A stretch of DNA of 5,475 nt. It comes from Vibrio madracius. GTDB taxonomy: Bacteria > Pseudomonadota > Gammaproteobacteria > Enterobacterales > Vibrionaceae. This document shows, piece by piece, positions 1 to 5,475 of the stretch. Below the pieces are notes generated by a model that worked only from the letters and a program-made list of their open reading frames with translations, was not told the origin of the DNA and ran no database searches. Both the position numbers and the translations under genes were made by a program. The DNA lies in assembly GCA_000695745.1 (NCBI GenBank), contig ASHK01000404.1, forward strand, positions 1 through 5,475, written 5' to 3'. The first letter of the stretch is position 1, and each line of letters opens with the position of its first letter.

Positions 1-577
1 CGTACACCAAATAAAGAATGCGCTGTTCCATTTCAGGAAGCGTGTTTAATACTTGTTTCACTTCATTGAACAGCACTTCCCGATCCGTTTCCGGAACCGC
101 TGTTATCACCGTTTCCAACTCAATATCATCAAACACATCCACCAGCGTCATAGCTTGTTGATAATCATGACTTTCAATGCCTAAATGACGACAAATCTCA
201 TTGGTTGTGGGCTGTCTTCCCAACTGCTGAACTAATTGTCTTTCAGCGTGTTTGATTCGATTGACCAATTGGCGCTTATCGCGCTCCATATAGTCCCGAC
301 GGCGCAGTTCATCGACGAGTTCACCTCGAATTCGTACCGCCACAGCACGACGAAAGTCATCATTGGCGACATGGTCAAACTTCCTGAGTTCAATGACCAA
401 CGTCATCATGGCTGTTTGACGTAAATCTTCAAACGTTCCTTCATCAACAGCGTAACGATATTGATACAGCAGCCCGTTAATCAGCTTGATATTTTGTTGC
501 AACACTAACTTTTCTAACTCCTGCAACGTGGCTTGGTCGTTAGTTTGGGTATGCTGGTATTTTGGCTGCATCAACAT
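1..577 (-). CDS. lafS: Lateral flagellar sigma-28 factor (FliA/LafS family), C-terminus cut by window edge
   Basis: I read an uninterrupted frame from ATG at 577 to the window edge, 192 codons; the stop lies outside. FliA-type sigma factors direct RNA polymerase to late flagellar promoters, and in lateral systems LafS does this for the lateral filament and motor genes. The visible protein has a region-2-like segment at about residues 50-90 containing IRGELVDELRRRDY, equivalent to the RIRGAMLDELR block of FliA. A region-3-like helix pair follows (QLGRQPTTNEICRHLGI). Region 4 begins with LNTLPEMEQRILYL near the edge. About 50 residues, including the -35-binding helix, are missing if it has the usual length of about 240. 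ATG 577 is preferred over ATG 571 because AGG at 588-586 is 8 bases upstream; this site is weak and overlaps the fliL stop, suggesting translational coupling. Assignment to the lateral rather than the polar sigma factor rests on its neighbours. Confidence 0.9.
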   Translation of the reverse strand, partial: MLMQPKYQHTQTNDQATLQELEKLVLQQNIKLINGLLYQYRYAVDEGTFEDLRQTAMMTLVIELRKFDHVANDDFRRAVAVRIRGELVDELRRRDYMERDKRQLVNRIKHAERQLVQQLGRQPTTNEICRHLGIESHDYQQAMTLVDVFDDIELETVITAVPETDREVLFNEVKQVLNTLPEMEQRILYLVY

Positions 578-586
578 AGTGGCAAC

Positions 587-1021
587 CTATTGAAAGACCG
601 CTTTAGTGACAAGTACATCACCGACTTGCAAGCTCGGTAGTTCATCTAGGTCATCTTTGAGATCATCTTGAATCACATAGATAAACTGTTTGTTGTAGAA
701 ATAAGAGGCGTCTTTGACACTGAATTTTTTAATGATTCGATTCTTAATTCGGCTTAGTTGTTCATGCACATAGGCACCATTTTTCTGTGGGGTAAACATG
801 GAAACATCGAGCAGAAGCAGGCTTTGTCGATTACCTAAATTAATGGGCACTAAGACATTTTCCAATTGAATCTCAACCTGTTGCGTTTTTGCTGGCTCTG
901 GGTCTGTCGGTGAAAGCCAAGCGGTCAATGACGCCATATTCAACATATTGCTCTGGTACAGCCAAAAACCAGCCACCGAGAGGGCAAGCGTCGCGACGAA
1001 TGTGACAATAATTTTAGTCAT
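587..1021 (-). CDS. fliL: Flagellar basal-body membrane protein FliL (lateral, LafF type)
   Basis: This 144-residue protein fits FliL, an inner-membrane protein that surrounds or supports the stator units at the motor. Residues 4-22 form one hydrophobic helix (start IIVTFVATLALSVAGFW), followed by a short linker rich in proline and charge. A periplasmic domain follows, with the LLLLDVSMF strand near residue 70, an IKNRIIKKFS helix and the family's C-terminal pattern DVLVTKAVFQ. The length is usual. ATG 1021 lies 2 bases after the repaired fliK stop (1026-1024), and GAGGG at 1033-1029 is 7 bases upstream, so the ribosome site lies inside the fliK tail. The fliA start is 9 bases past the stop. 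The reading frame is intact, unlike fliK just upstream. Naming it the lateral copy is inferred from context. Confidence 0.9.
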   Translation of the reverse strand: MTKIIVTFVATLALSVAGFWLYQSNMLNMASLTAWLSPTDPEPAKTQQVEIQLENVLVPINLGNRQSLLLLDVSMFTPQKNGAYVHEQLSRIKNRIIKKFSVKDASYFYNKQFIYVIQDDLKDDLDELPSLQVGDVLVTKAVFQ

Positions 1022-1023
1022 CC

Positions 1024-2206
1024 TTAAACCCTCGCAATGTAAGCACGATATTCCAAAACATCGCTGCTATCTTGATTAGACGTATCATTGGCCTTCGGGT
1101 TGATATCGGACTCTGAATGCCCACTTTGTTGTTGAGATTGAAACGATTGAGAGTTCGATTGCCTAGTGTGATAGTGACCTCTGAAAGCTCACTATTTTGT
1201 GCGACGAGTTCTGATCTTAGACGTTCTGATGTCGCTAGAATCGCTTCTCTTGTTGCCACGGACGTGCGCTCACTTGGATCGTGACGCGCTCACCATCAAT
1301 CCTTACATGTATGTCCACTTTGCCAAGCTCTGGTGGATCAAAACGAATCGAGCGGCTTGATTGCTGGTGTCCAATTGAAGCTGAATTTTATCTCGCAGCA
1401 CTTGGTGAATTTGTCTTTGGCTATCTACGTCAAGCGCTTTACTGACTTCAATGGTCGGTGCTACTCGATTCGCTGTTGTTTCATTCATTAGATACAGCGC
1501 TTCGGCGGGTTGTTGGGTGATGGCCCCAAGAGGAAGTTGCGTACTGAGTTTTAAGCTTGCTGGTGTCCAGAGGTTCATGGAGCTCGCATTAGGCGCAATG
1601 CTGGGCAACGACTCCAAGTTGAGCAAAATGGGGTTAGTCGACAGCGACTCCTTTGGCCGCCAGGTGTCCTTAACGTCCAATATCACGCCTCTCAAGACCT
1701 GATGAGAAAAGGAGGTAGCGTTTGAGGTCACTAGCACTCCATCATTGCTGTATTCCTCAGCGTCAAAAGAGAACCGAGGGTGGCTGCGATGACGCTGCTA
1801 TTACTTGGATAGAAGCTGCGATTGAGCGTGCAACTTCATTGAGTCGAAACGGTAGCGCTTTTGCTGGCAGAGGTAAGCTAGCACTTGACGTCTGTGCAGG
1901 CTCTTCAAGCATCAACAAACTCACGGACTCCAAAGTACTGCGTTCATTAACCTCGCGAGCACCACTCTCAGAAACGACGCCTTGCTCAATAGGTAACGAC
2001 TGCTGCACCTGATTCAGCACTGAGAACAAAGTTTGAAATGAATGCGCAATGGGCGTCATGCGGGTTTCCCCAAGCTCAGAAGACAGTGAGGAGTGAGGCG
2101 TTGAAGCGACATTGTTCTTCACCACAGCATCGCCCGCCGACAGCAAGTCGAAAATCAGGCCATTGGCCGTCCAACTATTTGATGCCATTTTTCCTTGCAG
2201 TTCCAT
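1024..2206 (-). pseudogene. fliK: Flagellar hook-length control protein FliK (lateral, LafE type), broken by four frameshifts
   Basis: FliK measures hook length and its C-terminal domain switches the export apparatus from hook to filament substrates. No single frame is open. Repair gives 394 residues with these steps: skip one T in the run at 1768-1765; restore one base in the T run at 1343-1340; restore one base near 1259-1268; restore one base near 1140-1163. The segments then join smoothly: a poorly conserved N-terminal part with S/T/P-rich stretches, then QIHQVLRDKIQLQLDTSN, then the family signature DPPELGKVDIHVRIDGERV (about residues 290-308), then TREAILATSERLRSEL and a polar Q/S/N/D-rich tail ending YIARV at TAA 1026-1024. 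ATG 2206 is chosen over GTG 2209 because GGAG at 2217-2214 sits 7 bases away. The start shares bases with the fliT stop (TGATG). Whether the breaks are real decay or sequencing error cannot be told from one sequence. Confidence 0.85.
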
Positions 2207-2508
2207 CACTGTTCTCCTGCTCTTACCTGTGTCTGGGCATACGCTTTATCTCGCTCGCGCAGACTTGAATTGGCACTAAGCTGCTGTTTAAGGATAACTT
2301 GTTCATGCTCTACTAATGCTCTGCATTGGTTGTGAACACTTTTCAAACGCACAACCAGAGGCAGATAGCTCGGATGTGATTGCTCTATGGTTAGCAGCAC
2401 CTGTTTGAGCAAACGGTTTAGCTTTTCTATCTCAGAAAATTGTCTGTTGTTGACCGCCTGTTCTAGCTTGAGAACAAGGCGCTCTAGTTGTTCAGGACTG
2501 GGCTTCAT
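2206..2508 (-). CDS. FliT/LafD-like flagellar export chaperone
   Basis: The product is a 100-residue, hydrophilic and almost wholly helical protein with no signal peptide or membrane segment. It lies between fliS and fliK, the slot occupied in lateral flagellar loci by lafD (Vibrio) or lafX (Aeromonas), and it has the size and coiled-coil look of FliT, the chaperone that escorts FliD to the export gate. Heptad-like helices run from LERLVLKLEQAVN through IEKLNRLLKQVLLTIE and LVVRLKSVHNQCRALVEH. Sequence similarity to classical FliT cannot be judged by eye, so the role is inferred mainly from position and shape. ATG 2508 is preferred over TTG 2511 because GGAG at 2519-2516 is 7 bases from it. 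The start lies inside the last codons of fliS (17-base overlap), and the stop overlaps the fliK start, so the three genes are probably translationally coupled. Confidence 0.75.
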   Translation of the reverse strand: MKPSPEQLERLVLKLEQAVNNRQFSEIEKLNRLLKQVLLTIEQSHPSYLPLVVRLKSVHNQCRALVEHEQVILKQQLSANSSLRERDKAYAQTQVRAGEQ

Positions 2509-2896
2509 CAAGCCACTCCATTGCGCCTTCCCACCCTTCTTTAAGATCCATCATCACTTCAATAAGCTTATCTATTAGCTCGGTATTCATTTCCTTAGAC
2601 GCCTCAAAAACAGTCGCAATGCCATGCTCATAGAGTGCATGGATGTTCTGAATCAAAACTTCACCTGTCGACAAATCAAGAGAAGCATCTAACCCAACTA
2701 AGATATCAATGGATTTTTGAGAAGCTTTAGATTTGAGTTCAAGATCCTTATGCTCTATCGCGTATTTGACGCTTTCTAGCTCCTGAATTAGACGCTCATG
2801 TAACATACATATCAGCTCAAAACTTGATGATACTGATGCATTAGCGGCAACTTGGACGTTGGCATAATTAGCTTGTTGCTGTTTTCCTAATAGCAT
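2492..2896 (-). CDS. fliS: Flagellin export chaperone FliS (lateral, LafC type)
   Basis: FliS binds the C-terminal end of newly made flagellin in the cytoplasm, stops it polymerising early and helps deliver it to the export gate. The 134-residue product matches the family in length and layout. A glutamine-rich start (KQQQANYANVQV) is followed by the LICMLHERLIQELESVKYAIE helix. Then comes SQKSIDILVGLDASLDLSTG, corresponding to the KA..II..L..SLD..GGE block, followed by the LIQNIHALYEHGIATVF helix. The start ATG 2896 has a strong site, TAAGGAG, whose TAA is the reading-through stop of repaired fliD (2910-2908), with 7 bases between GGAG and ATG. That exact fit supports the repaired fliD end. 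The gene ends overlapping the fliT-like gene by 17 bases. The frame is intact. Confidence 0.9.
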   Translation of the reverse strand: MLLGKQQQANYANVQVAANASVSSSFELICMLHERLIQELESVKYAIEHKDLELKSKASQKSIDILVGLDASLDLSTGEVLIQNIHALYEHGIATVFEASKEMNTELIDKLIEVMMDLKEGWEGAMEWLDEAQS

Positions 2897-2907
2897 GCGG
2901 TTTCTCC

Positions 2908-4231
2908 TTAAACCGTGAAAAGTCCGGAAACGGAATCCAATTGACTACTCAGTGAATTCAATTGAGTAAACTGGGCAAGGTAGCGGTTATAGTAGGTCTC
3001 ATAACGAGTATCCAAAGCAGACAAGGCGTCGTTTATACGACTTTTTTCATTGTTTCAGGGTATCAATTCGGCGATTGAGCGAACCGTTGGAGAAGTCGAT
3101 ATAGCTCTCTAACTGAGTTTCAAACGCCTCAAACACACCGCCCGTACCTGTAAATAGTGTTTCAAAATCGATGCTAGCAGCGGCACTTTCAAACACCTCC
3201 GAGTCCAAACTCAATTTGCCGTCGCGATCAATTTCTAGCCCTAACTCAAAGAGTCGAATCCCGCCATAGTCAGCTCTAATAACATTGGACAATTGGTTTT
3301 TGATATTGCGTATTGTGCTATCGGAAGCGAGCACCCCGCGTGCTTCATCTTCGCTTCCTGACTGAGTCAATTTGGTGATTTCGCTAACAGCGCTGTTGTA
3401 GCTATCTACAAACTCTTGCAGCGATGCTACGGTGGCGGAAATATCATCGCCTATATTGATATTAGTCGCCGCATCACCACTGGTATTAGCTTTGAGAACC
3501 GTGAGATCGACACCATCGATTAAATCTTCGAAAGTATTATTAGCACTGTTCAGCTGCGTACCAAATTCATTACCGAGAGCGATAATGGCATCTTGAGCTG
3601 CTTGTAACGGTGCCGCACTTGCCGCTGTTACCGTCGTTTCCCAACCGCTTGCCACATCAGCAGATAAGGTGAAACTGGCTTCAATCCCCTCATTGTCGGA
3701 GCCAAACAACACTTTCATTGCTCCCTGCGACTTAATCAACGTTGCTTGAATTGAACCATCAAACTGGTCGTTGAAGTAAGTCACAAACTCACTGTAGGTG
3801 ACATCACCACTTATATCGCTATCAGCATCCATGATGTTGATACTGGTCGTAGCCCCACCTTGCATCACCGAAAAGCTGCCAGCCGTAGCCATCACATCGT
3901 TCGGGTCGGTAGAAGTCGCATCAAAGACAACTTGGTGATTAGATGCCATCTGCTTAACGAAGACATCAAGATTAACGTCTTCCGTACCTGGACTGGTCGT
4001 TAACGAAACGTAGTCTTCACTGGAAGTAGACGTCGAGGTTTGAGTGAGACTTGAACCTGTTTTTGTAAACTGGTAGATGTTGTCTTCGAGAGATTGTAAT
4101 GCGGATTTGACTTTGTTGATGGCAGAAGTCTTAGACGAAATTGTTGACAGTTTTTGGTTGTAGCGCAGCTCAAAAGGCTGCACGTCTAAGCTGGCAAAAT
4201 TACTGGCGAGCTGCACCGCATCAACGTTCAT
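2908..4231 (-). CDS. fliD: Flagellar filament cap protein FliD (lateral, LafB type), frameshifted near its C-terminus
   Basis: FliD (HAP2) forms the cap at the filament tip and guides flagellin folding. One frame is open from ATG 4231 to TGA at 3049-3047 (394 residues). It opens with the typical LASNFASLDVQPFELRYNQK terminal domain and shows family blocks LASDSTIRNIKNQL and GLEIDRDGKLSLDSEVFESA late on. The frame stops at NRRIDTLKQ, before the C-terminal coiled coil. Skipping one base at about 3049 continues as EKSRINDALSALDTRYETYY and ends NSLSSQLDSVSGLFTV at TAA 2910-2908, giving 440 residues, a normal length. As read, the last 46 residues are lost; they contribute to the terminal coiled-coil domain involved in cap assembly, so the short product is probably defective. 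The frameshift abuts a run of six A (3047-3042), so a sequencing error is possible. GAGGG at 4243-4239, 7 bases from ATG, is the ribosome site. Confidence 0.88.
3042..3050 (-). other. Frameshift site in fliD (TGA next to a run of six A)
   Basis: On the coding strand the bases read CAA TGA AAAAAG. The zero frame stops at TGA (3049-3047). Dropping the T at 3049 gives CAA GAA AAA AGT and enters a 46-codon frame with FliD-like C-terminal helices, ending at the TAA that forms part of the fliS ribosome site. A two-base loss just upstream would restore the frame equally well, so the exact lesion is not fixed. Confidence 0.8.
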
Positions 4232-4238
4232 GATCCTT

Positions 4239-4279
4239 CCCTCTTTAGTCCATAAGGAGGTACAGCTCTACCCTCCTTA
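4239..4279 (-). promoter_or_regulatory. Hairpin with a 16S-tail-like anti-Shine-Dalgarno arm before fliD
   Basis: The 65 bases between the flagellin stop and fliD contain a perfect 8-base inverted repeat: TAAGGAGG (4279-4272) and CCTCCTTA (4260-4253), with an 11-base loop. The downstream arm with its preceding A reads ACCTCCTTA, identical to the last nine bases of the usual bacterial 16S rRNA. It can pair with the upstream arm, a decoy Shine-Dalgarno sequence followed by no start codon, or less well (one bulged C) with AAGAGG at 4245-4240, which is part of the real fliD ribosome site. No run of T follows the stem, so it is not a standard intrinsic terminator. It could lower fliD translation relative to flagellin, or protect the flagellin mRNA end. 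The repeat is seen; the regulation is inferred. Confidence 0.5.
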
Positions 4280-4296
4280 GAATGTTGTGACTATGG

Positions 4297-5208
4297 TTAT
4301 CCTAATAAGCTCATCGCTAGCTGAGGGACCATTTTCGATGCACTAAGCATCGACGCCCCGGATTGCATTAGCATTTGTTGTTTGCTCATCATTCCCGATT
4401 CTGACGCAAAATTGGTATCCATAATCCTGCCTTTGGATGCATCGATATTTTCCACCATATTTCCTAGGTTGGTTATCGTATGATCCAGTCGATTAATATT
4501 CGCTCCAAGTTCAGACCTTAATGTTCCAAGCAACCCGATAACGCCACCATCAGCGGCACTACCTACGGTACCATCGACAGCTGTATCCGAATTCACTGTG
4601 AGAAGATCGACTACGGCTGAAGGGTCATCACCTCCCGCCGCAGTAAGGTCAGCACCTTTCAGCTCAGTCACTGCCGCTGAAAGTGAGGTAAAACCAGCTA
4701 AGATAGCACTCCCCGCACCTCCGACGGCTAAGGTTTCAGTTGTTGTAGAACCAATTTGAAAAGTAGTGCCAGTACCCAAGGCTCCACCTGCGCCTAATAA
4801 TGCCTGTCCACCGTAGTTAGTGTTAGTCAAGATACTCTCTGCTTCTGTGGCAAGCTGAACTAACTCAGATGTAATCGCTTTTAGATCAGCGTCAGCGTTT
4901 GTACCGTTTGCCGCTTGTAGAGATAAGTCATTCATTCTGTAGGCAATATTAGTAACTTCATCTAATGCACCTTCCGAAGTTTGTAGCATCGAAATGGCAT
5001 CTTGTGCATTTCGCATTCCAACCGACATTCCTCTCGATTGTGCTTCTAAACGATTAGCAATCTGCAGGCCTGCAGCATCATCTGCAGCACTGTTTATTCG
5101 AAACCCAGTCGAAAGCCTTTCTAAAGATTTAGTCAACTCATTATTCGTATTGTACAAAGTGTTTTGAGTAACCAAGTTCGCGTAATTGGTATGAATTGAA
5201 ATACTCAT
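4297..5208 (-). CDS. lafA: Lateral flagellin (LafA type), second of a tandem pair
   Basis: This 303-residue protein is a flagellin, the subunit of the lateral filament. The N-terminal flagellin domain (about residues 1-137) carries MSISIHTNYANLVTQNTL, the hallmark INSAADDAAGLQIANRL and RNAQDAISMLQTSEGALDEV. A short Gly/Ala/Thr/Ser-rich variable region (about 138-230) follows. The C-terminal domain runs from [18 protein letters not shown] to [10 protein letters not shown], the classic flagellin end. There are no cysteines. The length is that of short lateral flagellins (about 280-310) rather than longer polar types. ATG 5208 begins 8 bases after the preceding flagellin stop; AGGGGG at 5218-5213 overlaps that stop and lies only 4 bases from the ATG. 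No sigma-28 promoter is visible in front of it, so it probably shares a transcript with the upstream copy. Which copy corresponds to lafA1 or lafA2 of other species is not known. Confidence 0.93.
   Translation of the reverse strand: MSISIHTNYANLVTQNTLYNTNNELTKSLERLSTGFRINSAADDAAGLQIANRLEAQSRGMSVGMRNAQDAISMLQTSEGALDEVTNIAYRMNDLSLQAANGTNADADLKAITSELVQLATEAESILTNTNYGGQALLGAGGALGTGTTFQIGSTTTETLAVGGAGSAILAGFTSLSAAVTELKGADLTAAGGDDPSAVVDLLTVNSDTAVDGTVGSAADGGVIGLLGTLRSELGANINRLDHTITNLGNMVENIDASKGRIMDTNFASESGMMSKQQMLMQSGASMLSASKMVPQLAMSLLG
4336..4352 (-). other. Small hairpin inside the flagellin 3' coding end
   Basis: The coding strand has CGATGC TTAGT GCATCG, a perfect 6-base stem with a 5-base loop, within the codons for SMLSAS. 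It sits in a 23-base block (4328-4350) identical to 5248-5270 in the other flagellin copy; that copy's stem carries one mismatch. It may be a chance result of a conserved peptide, so function is uncertain. Confidence 0.3.
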
Positions 5209-5219
5209 AGTGCCCCCTA
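5209..5219 (-). promoter_or_regulatory. Ribosome-binding site overlapping the upstream flagellin stop codon
   Basis: The coding strand reads TAGGGGGCACTATG, so the purine run AGGGGG shares its first bases with the stop codon of the first flagellin and lies 4 bases before the next ATG. This spacing is short and there is no room for a promoter or leader. It implies that ribosomes finishing the first flagellin reinitiate on the second. Confidence 0.65.
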
Positions 5220-5475
5220 ACCTAGTAAGCTCATAGCTAGTTGCGGCACCATTTTCGATGCACTAAGCATTGACGCACCTGATTGCATTAACATTTGTTG
5301 TTTAGACATTTCGCCAGACTCTGCAGCAAAGTTCGTATCCATAATTCGACCTTTCGACGCATCAATGTTCTCTACCATATTGCCGAGATTAGTTATCGTA
5401 TGATCAAGGCGATTGATGTACGCGCCAAAGCCTGAACGGGTCTCACCTAGAGTCTCAATCAAAGTAACCAATGGT
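5217..5475 (-). CDS. Lateral flagellin, first of a tandem pair, only the C-terminal end in the window
   Basis: The last 85 codons of a flagellin are visible; the frame enters from beyond base 5475. The TTG at 5471 is an internal leucine codon, not a start, because the frame is open to the edge and the text is mid-domain. The final 68 residues, from [16 protein letters not shown] to the stop, match the downstream flagellin at all but three positions (Y/N, A/S and E/M). The coding bases differ in about half the codons, nearly all silently. The segment just before (SGFGAY versus SELGAN and upstream) is more different, so the two filament subunits probably differ in their variable region. The gene's own promoter and N-terminal domain lie outside the window. 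Confidence 0.92.
   Translation of the reverse strand, partial: PLVTLIETLGETRSGFGAYINRLDHTITNLGNMVENIDASKGRIMDTNFAAESGEMSKQQMLMQSGASMLSASKMVPQLAMSLLG

Noticed and set aside
236..424. Plus-strand open frame of 62 codons
   Set aside because: It lies antisense to the well-supported fliA frame, shows no family pattern and has no ribosome site; it is a shadow of fliA.
1338..1344. Programmed -1 frameshift at GTTTTG in fliK
   Set aside because: It does not fit the X XXY YYZ pattern and no clear downstream structure was seen; a lost T is simpler.
1451..2268. Three plus-strand open frames (1451-1702, 1722-2012, 2038-2268)
   Set aside because: They lie opposite fliK (the last also reaching the fliT-like gene) and have arbitrary composition without motifs; the minus-strand frames read as FliK once repaired.
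2387..2578. Plus-strand open frame of 63 codons
   Set aside because: Antisense to the fliS/fliT-like overlap, serine- and cysteine-rich noise with no ribosome site.
3042..3049. A AAA AAG slippery heptamer at the fliD break
   Set aside because: The zero-frame TGA comes before the slippery run, and the needed shift is +1, not the -1 that this heptamer promotes.
4253..4279. Intrinsic terminator between flagellin and fliD
   Set aside because: The stem is followed by TGGACTAAAG rather than a T run, so the basic terminator pattern is absent.
4473..5400. TACGATAA on the minus strand in both flagellins (4480-4473 and 5400-5393), similar to the sigma-28 -10 element GCCGATAA
   Set aside because: It encodes part of the conserved HTITN peptide in both copies, matches only six of eight bases, and has no TAAA-type -35 at the right distance.
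5469..5471. TTG at 5471 as the start of a short 84-residue protein
   Set aside because: The frame stays open to the window edge and the sequence is the inside of a flagellin C-terminal domain.

Overview
The window holds the filament-assembly end of a lateral (swarming-type) flagellar cluster from a gammaproteobacterium. Gene order, the LafA-type flagellins, the LafS-like sigma factor and the moderate GC content suggest a Vibrionaceae-like host; Aeromonas has a similar gene order but much higher GC. The species cannot be fixed from this sequence.

Every gene is on the minus strand, so transcription runs from 5475 towards 1. In that direction the order is: the C-terminal end of one flagellin (5475-5217), a complete second flagellin (5208-4297), a 65-base gap with a hairpin, fliD (4231-2908), fliS (2896-2492), a fliT/lafD-like gene (2508-2206), fliK (2206-1024), fliL (1021-587) and the first 192 codons of a FliA/LafS sigma-28 factor (577-1). 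This matches the lafA-lafB-lafC-lafD-lafE-lafF-lafS order of lateral flagellar loci; motor genes (lafT/lafU) would be expected beyond base 1. The genes are packed with 2-11 base gaps or short overlaps, and the only non-coding stretch worth the name is the 65 bases before fliD. No stretch of 300 bases lacks a gene.

Together the genes supply the filament subunits (two flagellins), the filament cap (FliD), export chaperones (FliS, FliT-like), hook-length control and export switching (FliK), a motor/stator-associated membrane protein (FliL), and the sigma factor expected to drive the late lateral genes.

Three things stand out. First, fliK is open in pieces only: four single-base frameshifts must be repaired to give a 394-residue protein. 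fliD carries one more, which cuts off its last 46 residues. The other genes are intact as far as they are visible. Second, the two flagellin genes are only 8 bases apart, with the second ribosome-binding site overlapping the first stop codon. Third, the fliD leader contains a copy of the last nine bases of 16S rRNA, pairing with an upstream Shine-Dalgarno-like sequence. I see no wholly new system; the rest is a recognisable lateral flagellar operon.
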